DNA of 64,000 bases from Peronospora farinosa (lineage: Eukaryota > Oomycota > Peronosporomycetes > Peronosporales > Peronosporaceae), in the NCBI GenBank assembly GCA_947646735.1, contig CANTFK010000663.1:179675-243674 (forward strand), in the 5' to 3' direction. Position numbers and translations under genes: made by a program. Below the pieces are notes generated by a model. It was not told where the DNA came from. It worked only from the letters and a program-made list of their open reading frames with translations, and searched no databases. Every line of letters begins with the position of its first letter. Position 1 is the first letter of the stretch. Below, one piece after another: positions 53,501 to 62,008 of this stretch.

Positions 53501-55518
53501 CTTGCCGCTTGCTTAACAATGACATGAAGCGACACGTGATCAATGCGGCAAAGTATCGGACGAAGGGCTCAATTTTACGAAAGCTTGATAAGATTTTCCA
53601 CTCAATTTACGACGCTAATGGTGATGCTTCGCATTCATCACCTGTGGCTGCTCACTCGGTCTTATCGCCGTCGTCTGGCCAAGTTGAGAACGCGCTCGTT
53701 ATTGACGGCGCGTCGCTGAACAAGATCTTGGATGACCCGCTACACAACTTACACCTTCTTCGTGTGTCGCTTCTGTGCAAGGTCGTGGTCGCTTGTCGTG
53801 TATCGCCTCAGCAAAAAGCCCAGCTGGTCGAATTAGTGAAGCTAAATGTTCCCGAGTCACATACGCTTTCGATAGGTGACGGCGCCAATGACGTTCCTAT
53901 GATTCAGAGTGCTCACATTGGAATTGGTATTAGTGGCCAAGAGGGTTTGCAAGCTGTCAACAGCTCCGACTACGCGTTGGGTCAGTTTCGATTTTTGCGT
54001 AATTTGATTTTGGTTCATGGACGGTGGAATTACAATCGCATCTCGGCACTCGTCGTGTACACGTTTTACAAAAACATTGCTTACAATGTGTCCATGTTCT
54101 GGTACGCGTTGTGGCCAACGGCGTACTTGGGCACGATGGTTTACTCAGCATTTATCCAGCAGGGCTACAACCTTTTCTTTACGGCTCTTCCGATTGTTGT
54201 TTTTTCGGCCTATGACAGAGATCTGCCAAAGAAAACGGTGCTGGAGTTTCCAACTCTGTATCACGCAGAGGTGCGCAAGACAAGCTTTTTCTCATACGTC
54301 ATGTTCTGGAAGTGGATTTTACTGGGTATTATCGATTCTGTCGGAATTTACTACTCGATTTTAGCAAGTGGCTGGAATATCGAACGCGGAGGCAATTCAA
54401 TCGAGTTACTGTCGATGCAGACCCTCGGCTGGACTATACTAACCATCGTTGTCAATGCACGGTTTTGTTTAATGGTGAACTCATGGGACGTTCTTGAGAT
54501 TGGAAGCATGACTATTTCGATTATGATGATTTACATGTGTCAATATGTGGTTGACCAGATCAACTGGTCGTACGACACGGATTCGTTGCCGTGGCAATTC
54601 GGCCGCCCTCAATTCTGGCTTGGCCAATTATTTGCCGTCGTTGCCATTTTGCTCAAGGACTTCTTTTATGCGGTGTATCGTCGTCGTTTTGTTCCAGAGT
54701 ATATAGATCTAGTGAAGGAGTCACAAGACGAAAAATCCTTGATTTCGCGCGAGAAATTGGCGGAGTATAAGCCTCGTCAGGTCAATTATCTGAACCCGGA
54801 GCTGGCTGGTATGATTGACTACGAGGACCGTCGCGTGCATGAGAGTGTACCCGTTAGGTTCACGGCTCCTGGCCGTTCAAAGCTGTATACGGGCTTCGCG
54901 TTCGACCAGCCAGCCAACATCGTTAACTGGATCTTGACTGGAACGAACAACAACGGAGGTCAAGATTGTCGAAAAAGTATAAACGCGGATGTACGCAACG
55001 CCATTTTGAACTCGAACGACCCAGTATTCTTCGAGAACCAGCGCTACCAGCCATTTTGTGGATATGGCAGCTCGTTCCCAGGCTACCTTTTGCCGACAGA
55101 TCGCAAGCGTTGGAGCGATCGTTCAGGCAAGACAAGCGCTCAAGTTATTCCTTTAGCTGGCTTGGAGCTCAACCTGGACGTACCTTGGTGCGATGCCGAC
55201 GGTTGGGTGTACGAGAACGACTTTGCCTTCTTTCCTTCGACGCCTTCCAATGCGGACGATACAGAGGAGGACGATGAGGATCTAAGTGTGAGTCCTGCTG
55301 ACATGCGAAGCAGCACGAACGTGCTGTCATCTCGAAAGAAGAACAAGAAGAAAAAGGTTAAGAAGCCGCGTCCGCACCACGGTTTGGTGCGTCGTCGCGA
55401 GTGGAAGCTCTCGGAGGAGTACAAGACGCAGGAGGAGGCTCGACGATCATCGAATTTCAGCAACATTTCTGCGGTGCAAGTTGACGACGAGGCTAGACAG
55501 TCGAAACTATCTACCTAA
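50542..55518 (+). CDS. P4-type ATPase (aminophospholipid flippase)
   Basis: Membrane pump moving phospholipids to the cytosolic leaflet. The frame opens at a GTG (50515), but the first ATG, at 50542, is the likely start: 1658 residues, one exon. Seen: TWWSFVPVFLYLTFQKTANL at about 277 (M1), the actuator motif DGETNLKMR at about 419, M4 MVPITLYVSITL with the P4-type PITL, the phosphorylation site SDKTGTLT at about 645, FDSTRKRMSVIVQRR and FTKGADSMLF of the nucleotide domain, LTGDMEETAINIGYACRL and the hinge GDGANDVPMIQ at about 1113, and six further membrane segments to about 1380. All catalytic motifs are intact. Unusual are the ~275-residue N-terminal extension and the ~280-residue tail with a Lys cluster (RKKNKKKKVKKPRP). 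A CDC50-type partner is expected but not in the window. Confidence 0.95.
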   Translation: MDRDTSDSMNDESSQYHRYDPSPLARLTEPIHTLPAAPSPNPWRYFHRYQTVDVLAREPLGPSNVPKERLHADLFRTFTSNELLNYRPRLLHDDVKNALNRQDSVPLVTPGYFQSESLRTFYRNLPRSLRFRQNTRSTTRYIAPANAVSLRSRVRARKQEEQARNEGSKDKTSVVEPQREWTDFEREMANIQTETQTVAGSIGGQSMTPKGSNRMLDRMNSLRSTDSQGVATGCRKRYKIIKINDGINDSKRERIPESLDGEEREDFFVSNEVTTSQYTWWSFVPVFLYLTFQKTANLYFLLIGILQMIPAVSPTQGVPLQFGPLAIVIVIDAVFAGYEDYKRHMADDLVNSAKTHVFNRQLREFEEVEWREIKVGDFVKVANREILPADIMIMAVIPAEGVRADGNTGLCYVETKNLDGETNLKMREAPSCTRNVFMNEEEAGYIIQGYVESELPNGDINSYVGTMYLDENLNGASAEGVPLTLKNMLLRGSKLRNTSYVYGLVVNTGVDSKIMMSSGDEFSVKISSIDEMTNKQVIVVVVILFLMSLIGAIGDRSRMENPIVPVYLQLKSWRDGFIVMFVYFFITLASMVPITLYVSITLVKALQGYFMENDLDMYDEESDTPVKVRNMQLNEQLGQISHIFSDKTGTLTCNKMEFRKCSIGGRSYGKGTTAIGIAARMRNDFGGDRTVDEESASEINVDAHMEIPALNVNFKDKTMWQDMQAKDDQQSGKIEEFMTLLALCHGVLIERFDPTEEDTSPSVKYSASSPDELALVCGAKYFGYEFVDRKPGSVSIKKPDGAVNQYDILEVFEFDSTRKRMSVIVQRRKRDDELRLMSESDEDDVLVFTKGADSMLFPRLNPMSANNEQIREATEKHLEAFAQDGLRTLVVCTKTLKPQVWKQFHAQYRQVCADLNEVEAKSRGEPNEIDKLQDQLESNLELLGATAIEDRLQDGVPETMESLAKAGICIWVLTGDMEETAINIGYACRLLNNDMKRHVINAAKYRTKGSILRKLDKIFHSIYDANGDASHSSPVAAHSVLSPSSGQVENALVIDGASLNKILDDPLHNLHLLRVSLLCKVVVACRVSPQQKAQLVELVKLNVPESHTLSIGDGANDVPMIQSAHIGIGISGQEGLQAVNSSDYALGQFRFLRNLILVHGRWNYNRISALVVYTFYKNIAYNVSMFWYALWPTAYLGTMVYSAFIQQGYNLFFTALPIVVFSAYDRDLPKKTVLEFPTLYHAEVRKTSFFSYVMFWKWILLGIIDSVGIYYSILASGWNIERGGNSIELLSMQTLGWTILTIVVNARFCLMVNSWDVLEIGSMTISIMMIYMCQYVVDQINWSYDTDSLPWQFGRPQFWLGQLFAVVAILLKDFFYAVYRRRFVPEYIDLVKESQDEKSLISREKLAEYKPRQVNYLNPELAGMIDYEDRRVHESVPVRFTAPGRSKLYTGFAFDQPANIVNWILTGTNNNGGQDCRKSINADVRNAILNSNDPVFFENQRYQPFCGYGSSFPGYLLPTDRKRWSDRSGKTSAQVIPLAGLELNLDVPWCDADGWVYENDFAFFPSTPSNADDTEEDDEDLSVSPADMRSSTNVLSSRKKNKKKKVKKPRPHHGLVRRREWKLSEEYKTQEEARRSSNFSNISAVQVDDEARQSKLST

Positions 55519-55675
55519 GGTGCTGATGTTATCGACAGGGGCTACAGAGATACGATATGTAAGATTCGCCATGTAGATCGATTAGTTAACTAGTACATTG
55601 AGCAAGTGCATTCAGTGGTACGTGACAAGTAAAGCTTTGGTGTGCGGAACGAAGCGACTCGAGAAGAGAAGGTAA

Positions 55676-56341
55676 TTACTGAGCAAACGACGTGAACGCG
55701 TCGGTCTCAGCCAGTTCCACGTCATTGGCAATAGCGTTAAGCACAATAACCAGCTGCGTCTCGCGCTTCTTGATCACGACCGGATTGTGCTTGCCGCGCA
55801 GCTTGGTACCAAGTCCAGAATCAGGAAGCGCTGGTAGACTCTTGAGACTGCCCAGTTCCACCACCAGAGCCTTAAACTCACTGAAGCGCTTCTTAAAGCT
55901 GACGTCACCCTCGACAGTCTCAACGATGTAAAATACTACGCCGGCCTCGTCAATCTCGTGACCCGTGATCTTATAAAACTCCTTGGGGGGCTCCTTGAGC
56001 GTGGCTGCTTCTGCCTCCGGCTCCGCTGTCTCCTCCTCCTCCTCAACATTAGGTGTGGTCTCGTTGACCGCAGTCTCGATGATATCCACCTGCTCCACAG
56101 TGACAGGCTCCGTCTCAGCTGGAACGTCGTCAGTCTTAGCTGGAGTGGCCTCAGTCTCAGCTGGAGTGGCCTCAGTCTCAGCTGAAACGGCCTCAACCTC
56201 CGCTGGAATGGCCTCACTCTCAGCTGGAGCGGCCTCACTCTGAGCTGGAATGGCCTCACTCTGAGCTGGAGTAGCCTCCGTCTCAGCTTCCAGCGAATTT
56301 GTAGTAGCCACTTCCTCGGTCTTGGATTGCGCACAGCCCAT
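55676..56341 (-). CDS. Small PX-domain protein with N-terminal acylation signal
   Basis: 221 residues. It starts MGCAQSK: Gly2 fits N-myristoylation and Cys3 palmitoylation, a dual-lipid anchor. Residues about 20-80 are tandem repeats of TPAETEA/IPAQSEA units, encoded by 21-30 bp DNA repeats (56130-56285). The acidic stretch EEEEETAEPEAEA follows. A PX domain fills about 118-221 (FYKITGHEIDEAGVVFYIVE, FKKRFSEFKALVVELG, LPALPDSGLGTKLRGKHN). It is a short paralogue of the protein at 44706-48038, with the same acidic-repeat plus PX layout. Its 3' end faces that of the flippase, 157 bp apart. Predicted at PI3P-rich or plasma membranes. Confidence 0.85.
   Translation of the reverse strand: MGCAQSKTEEVATTNSLEAETEATPAQSEAIPAQSEAAPAESEAIPAEVEAVSAETEATPAETEATPAKTDDVPAETEPVTVEQVDIIETAVNETTPNVEEEEETAEPEAEAATLKEPPKEFYKITGHEIDEAGVVFYIVETVEGDVSFKKRFSEFKALVVELGSLKSLPALPDSGLGTKLRGKHNPVVIKKRETQLVIVLNAIANDVELAETDAFTSFAQ
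56130..56285. repeat. Coding minisatellite in the small PX gene
   Basis: Repeated TCAGCTGGAGTGGCCTCA-type words in units of 21 or 30 bp, about six copies with variation. They code the Pro/Ala/Glu/Thr repeats of the N-terminal half. Confidence 0.75.
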
Positions 56342-57389
56342 TGGTATTGGATTGATAGATAGGAAGCCGAGTCAGGACTTGAGTAGATCGAAGCGAAATC
56401 GATAGTGAAGAGGAAAAGTGAATGCCTGCACCACAGCTTTGCATCGTCGAGAGAGGAGGTAAGAGAACCGATCGATCGTACAGCTGGAAAAAGGCGGAGC
56501 CTATACGAAATAGAAAACATGCTGGTAGATCGGACGATGTTACACACGTTGAAACGATGCAGTGTGGCTTTCAGCCACTTATCGCGTAGATACGAGCGTC
56601 TTGCGATTCCTAAGTGAGAGTCACAATCACGATGAACAACGTCTAGCGTGGCGTCGCTTATAGTGGGACAGTGGTCACATTCTGACACAGAAGTACCACC
56701 GAGTGCTAGACTTTCCACGGCGTTCTGGAGATAGACAATACCACGAACAAGCAATCATTGCATAGGATGATTTGCCTTGCCAATTCGCGTGCAAAGGGTG
56801 ATGAGGGCAATTTAGAGCCATGTGCCGAAAGCGTCATACGGGCTCGAAAAAGAGGCGGATACAGTCTGTACCGATTGTCACAGGGGACTTATGACCGTGA
56901 TACATGTCATAATCGGAGCACTGCAGAAAGGGGAAGGGAGAATAAAGATATCTGGTTATTATAGAGTAAGTGATTCTGTACCACGTTTTACGTTAGTCAC
57001 TAAAGTCGGGTGTAGGTTGGAAGGACAGAAACATGTGCTTTGTGTTGCATCCTGGACGGTATGTGACGTATCGAAATATGAAAATGTCATTGCACGCACG
57101 TTACATGACGGGTGTACACTACATCGAGACTACAAAAGGATGAATCATCACTAATCGTGTTCATTACGATCATGTTTCGAGATGATCGAAAATTGCTGAC
57201 ACACAGCTATAAAATATATTTACCAGACACTCCCACGGAATGTGGGTTATGGACAACGCTCCTACTAGCTGCTTCCTCACTGTGTTTACTCGCCTGACGT
57301 CGCAAACGGGTCTCCTATCGACACGGCCAAGCCCTTTCCTAAAAAAAAATACGATATATAAGCGATACGGGGGACTACTATCTAGGGCC
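56342..57389. other. Intergenic region, no gene seen
   Basis: Upstream region of the small PX gene and 3' flank of the receptor kinase. Open frames up to 110 codons (56822-57154 +) show no recognisable composition or motif. No repeat was identified. Confidence 0.5.
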
Positions 57390-59833
57390 CTAGAGCTCGA
57401 ACGCCGAGTGTACCTTCAGCAGCGATCGCAGCTCGTAGTGAGCCACGCTAGCGCTTGGGCGGTCGCTTGCGTTAAAGCTGAGGCAGCGGTTCACCAGGTT
57501 ACGAATGTCCTCGGGGCAGTTAGAGCCAAGGTCCGGCTTTTCTTCACTCGTGACCTTAAGGACAACCAGCGCGTTGGTTACGCCGTCGAACGGCTTAGTA
57601 CACGTGGCCAGCTCCGTCATAATCACGCCAAAGGAATACAAATCAGCCATCTCCGTGTACCGCTCACCGCGCAGTATCTCGGGTGCAATCCAAGCCATTG
57701 TACCGATACCTGCAGTCATCGTGGTATCCACCTGCCACTCACGACTTATACCAAAGTCGCTCAGCTTGGCCTCGTAAGACGAGCTGAGTAGCACGTTCTT
57801 GGACTTAAGATCGCGGTGAATAATAGGTGACGGGAACGAGTGAAGATACACGATTCCCTCAAGCACATCCAAAGCGATCGAGGCTTTCGATGGCAGTACT
57901 GATGAGTTCTGGTACCAGTCAAATTCATCCGGATACTGTTCTTGTCGATCGCGCTGCTGTTTCAGCAGCATATCAAGGTCACCATTAGCCATGTACTCCA
58001 TAAGCACAGCCATGTCGGACAGCATACTCCAGCTCACACCGATAAAGCGCACAATTTTTGCATGAGACAGTGACGAAATTAGCTTAATCTCCTCAATGAA
58101 AGCGCTTAGACATCGGTCGTCCGCTGCCTTCTCTGGCAAAATCTTCTTCACTACCACTGAGCGGCCTTGGTAAGACGCAAGAAACACAATGCCATACCCA
58201 CCCTTCGCAATCGTTCGTTGGACTTGGACCTCGCTCGCGGGTACACGGTATTTAACGAGGGCCGACTCGGTGGACGTTCCACCCATCATTGTCACCTTGG
58301 CCCCACCATCACCAAACATCGTATCAAATGACTTGGTTTTCTTCGGTTGGCTGCTAAGGTGGTTTCCTGCAGAGTGCGTACCCGTGTTTATCGTGTCATT
58401 CGCAAAAAAATCGGTCTCGTTCCCTTCTCGAGGAGTGTCCTTGTTTTCTTTTGCTCGGTACGTCCTGAACGCAAATGCTGCAAGTGCCACAATGAGCACA
58501 GCCGCCAAACAGATCATCACGATGAGGACGGTAGAGTTGCTATTGCTGCTGGCTACCGATGTAGTCGTGCTCTCCTCACTCGAGGCAGACGCTTTGCCGT
58601 AGGTGCTCTTAAACAATTCATCCGAGATGACACAGATGCTGTAGCCTGAAACTGCAACCAGTTCAGCGCCCGATGTAGAGCAGGAAGTCTGCGATACTAC
58701 TGCGTTGAATACCTCTAGGTCCTTAAATGTGGAGTAGTCCGAGCGAGAGATCTCAAAGTCGGCAATCTCATTGCTGCCAAGATCCAGCTTCGTCAAAGCT
58801 AAGGGGAACAAAGTTCCCCGAATCGACTCAATGGGATTGCCTGATAAGTTAAGCGACGCGATGCTGGATGGGAACGCGTACTCGGTCAGCTTTGAGATTT
58901 TGTTGTCCGTCGCTGTAATTTGTACTACAGTAGAAGGAAATTCAATTGGCATGGACGTGACAGCATTAAGCGAAAAGTCACTGTAGCAACACCAGGAAAC
59001 TCCGTCAGCACAAATTTTATTTCACAACCAAACATGACAAAACGTACATGAACTTCAAGCTGTTCGGAAACTTGACGCCGTCCAATCCGGAAAGACCTGA
59101 ATCCACAAGTGACAAATACTGAATGCTGTCGGGGAACGTCGCTCCATTCAGATTCGACAGCTGTAAATTGTGGATGTACAGCAACTCGAGCGACGACGGA
59201 AACAAGACATCCGCCACAGACGTGAGCGGATTTCCGCCAATGTACAGTTGTGTCAAGGTGTCTGGCAGACTCATGCCGTCAAATGAACCGATCATGTTCC
59301 AGCTCAAGTCCAAGAATATGACGGTGTTGGGAATCGCCAAGTTTTTAAACGTCGCGATTGTGTTTGACGTCAATATCCTGTATAGACAACAACAAGTCAA
59401 CTGTCAGTCTACTAATCAGCCATTCACATCATCCAACCAGCCAATATCCGTACAGTTTTTCAAGTGCCGTTGAGTCCGTTAACGATAGCGACGATATGTT
59501 ATTGAGCGACAAGTCACTACAGAATTTTATCAAAAAAGCGTTAGCACAAGTAGGTACTTCCCACCTCTTCCATCCCATTATCATCAGAGAGACGCACAGT
59601 GTCTTGACATTCGGAACGCTCAGCACCTTCTTAATGCCCATATCACTTGCAACCAGTGTGTTCTTGGTCACGGCCAATTCTTTCTCGTCACAGCCAGCAG
59701 TAACAAGAATTGCCGTGCTGTCATCACTACCAGCAGTAAGCACCACAGTTCCCTCAGTTTTGCAGACGGCTGCATCTGTAGCGGCCGCCAGCAACAGCAG
59801 TGCGGTCGTCGTGATTAGGAAAATCACGTTCAT
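57390..59833 (-). CDS. LRR receptor-like TKL protein kinase, four exons
   Basis: Exons 59598-59833, 59454-59516, 59048-59377 and 57390-58980 join to 739 residues. Introns are 81, 76 and 67 bp (donors GTGCGT, GTACGG, GTACGT; acceptors TAG, CAG, CAG). A signal peptide starts MNVIFLITTTALLLLAAATD. Leucine-rich repeats follow (NVKTLDLSLNNISSLSL, VIFLDLSWNMIGSFDGMSLP, LTQLYIGGNPLTSVADV, LTKLDLGSNEIADFEI). One membrane segment is at about 360-381 (VLIVMICLAAVLIVALAAFA). The kinase domain has KGGYGIVFLASYQGRSVVVK (Lys ~489), IIHRDLKSKNVLL (~597-609), SDFGIS (~617-622) and WIAPEIL; HRDLKSKN is TKL-type. All catalytic residues are present. Probably a plasma-membrane sensor kinase; ligand unknown. Confidence 0.93.
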
Positions 59834-62008
59834 GAAGTTTGTACGGCTGTGGGAGGGAGAGAAGACGTCCAATTGACACAGACACAGCACAATTCGATGT
59901 GGAAAGATCTCAGCTTCGCAAAGAGACACTTGCGAGCCTTGAGAACGCTGTGAAAGCGGAAATAAGAGGCTTCAAATAAAGCCGAGGAGCAAGTACTCGG
60001 GAGATATGCAGAATATGAGAAAGAGTCAGAAGTGGAGGACTGACTTCAAAACGAGGAGATCTCAATGTGTCGAGGCTACGTTCGACTTGTCTGATTGGAC
60101 TATATTAGTCATTTTACGATATGGGATTGGATGAAAAGAAGAAAAAAAGTCTGCGATAGTAGTGTGGCACGTATAAATAGTATTGCATATTTCGAGATAA
60201 ACATCCATTTAAGTACGATAATAAAGCTACTATGCAGCGACTCGACCCCTCTTCTGCGTTATCTCCAGTTAAACGAGGAGGTAATTGGTCAACAATTACC
60301 CTTCATAGTGTGTAAATCTACGTACATTAAATGCAGCACGACTCCGGCCAGAGGACCAGCATGGCGTCATGTCGAAAGCACTTAATGACGGAAAGGCTGC
60401 GGCGGAAGTAATGGCAAAATTGGCTCGTTTTTATAGCATTCGATTATAGGCTGATTAGAATAGAGACACTGGCGCGGACGACAAGAGCAGTGCAACTTGT
60501 CCCGAATTAGTTGTCCCAAGCTGCAAGTTTTATCCGCATGCTATGCTGTCTACTTAGAAATATATTGGCCGAGATCACCGTGCTACAAATCACATGATAA
60601 TAGCTCTGTTTCTACTCTCATGGCGTAGGTTGCAAGGTTGACGATACCAATACTAGCTGCGACCTACTGTAGATACCACCACTAGATGAATCCTTTTTGA
60701 TGACTTGGTGGAGTTTTATTCCAGTCTTCGGTGTTGATGTTTTGCTTTCATCGTTAGCAACAGATACATTGTCCTTACTCGGTCAGTTTTCGTCATAAAC
60801 ATATATCCATGTCGTCGCATTATTTGCAACGGTCCATGGAGGACCTTGTAATGTTGATACTAGCACATAATGCTGTTCTTTCGAAAATGCTGCGAGTGAT
60901 GCCCATACCATCTCATACAGCATTTTGCGCTTGTGCTGTAGAATTCACAAGCAGGACCGAGACACGCAATATCTTTTTCTACGTTCGATAGCTATTAAAT
61001 CTCATGTAAACTTTCTTGAGTTGTCTGCTGGACGCTCCTTTGTCTGCTGGATGTTAACAAACATGTGGACGCTATATTCAGATCATCACTGACGGAATAA
61101 AGGATCTATATCCTTTTTATGCCACTAAACAATGCACAGCTTCGTTTCCAGCACTACAAACTGTGAGCATTTGTGAGGTGGAGCTGCTCGTGTAAGTTCA
61201 AACCATTGACCGCCGCATTTGATACTGAGCCCTATGCCACGCCGTTAGCCTCTCATGGCTCAAGTTACTTTGTATGAACGTGTGCTGTCACGCGCTGGCG
61301 CTGCAGTGCTCGACAACAATGAGGATAAGGATAAAGCGCAATTGTAGTCGAAACTGGGCTATTTTCTAGACCATTCAAAAGTGGCAACATGCAAATGAAC
61401 CGTGACGTTTCCAGGGAATACACTACGCTTCTCGTCGGTCAGATAGACTTAACGCTTCATTAAACACATAAGCCGAAGATGACAGATTTCGTTAGTTCGT
61501 GACGCAACGTCGATTCCTGACAAGTTTATCTCGATATATGTGTCGTTTTAATTTAAGTCCGTACATTCGTTTGATTAGTAGTTTAACTCTTGATACTATT
61601 TTTCATTGTGCAGCACAGAGAACTAGTTGAGCTTTCGTTAAAGGTTAAAAGCCCAACTACATTGGCTCCTAGTGACTTTCTTACAAAAATACATCTACTT
61701 TATGAGAAACCTAATGCACGCATGACACTCGCGCGCTAGGATCTTCTGGATTACGTTTTGATTAAGCTAGAGCCAGTAGCAAAGTCCCAAGTTTCTGAGC
61801 GATCGAAGGCATTTCGTGCTATGGTAGCAATGCACACGGATTGCAAGATTAATGCATCCGTAGTGACAATGGTGGGGAATATACGAGTGATCGCTCTAAC
61901 AAGTGGTGAGTCGTTACATATTACTGTATTGACGCTTATATGAAGTGTCAATAAAAATATGGGAGCCGCTAAGTACACAGACGTTAATACTACGGTCACA
62001 GACATTTA
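59834..62008. other. Intergenic region, mostly unassigned
   Basis: Begins with the receptor-kinase promoter. No convincing gene. 60692-60720 reads MTWWSFIPVF on the + strand, echoing the first membrane segment of the flippase (YTWWSFVPVF), but the similarity ends at once. 61758-61943 is open for 61 codons without known relatives. It is AT-rich with many stops. Confidence 0.45.

Noticed and set aside
60692..60790. MTWWSFIPVF resembling the flippase M1 segment, as a flippase pseudogene
   Set aside because: Ten residues only; neither upstream nor downstream text follows the flippase, so chance is as likely.
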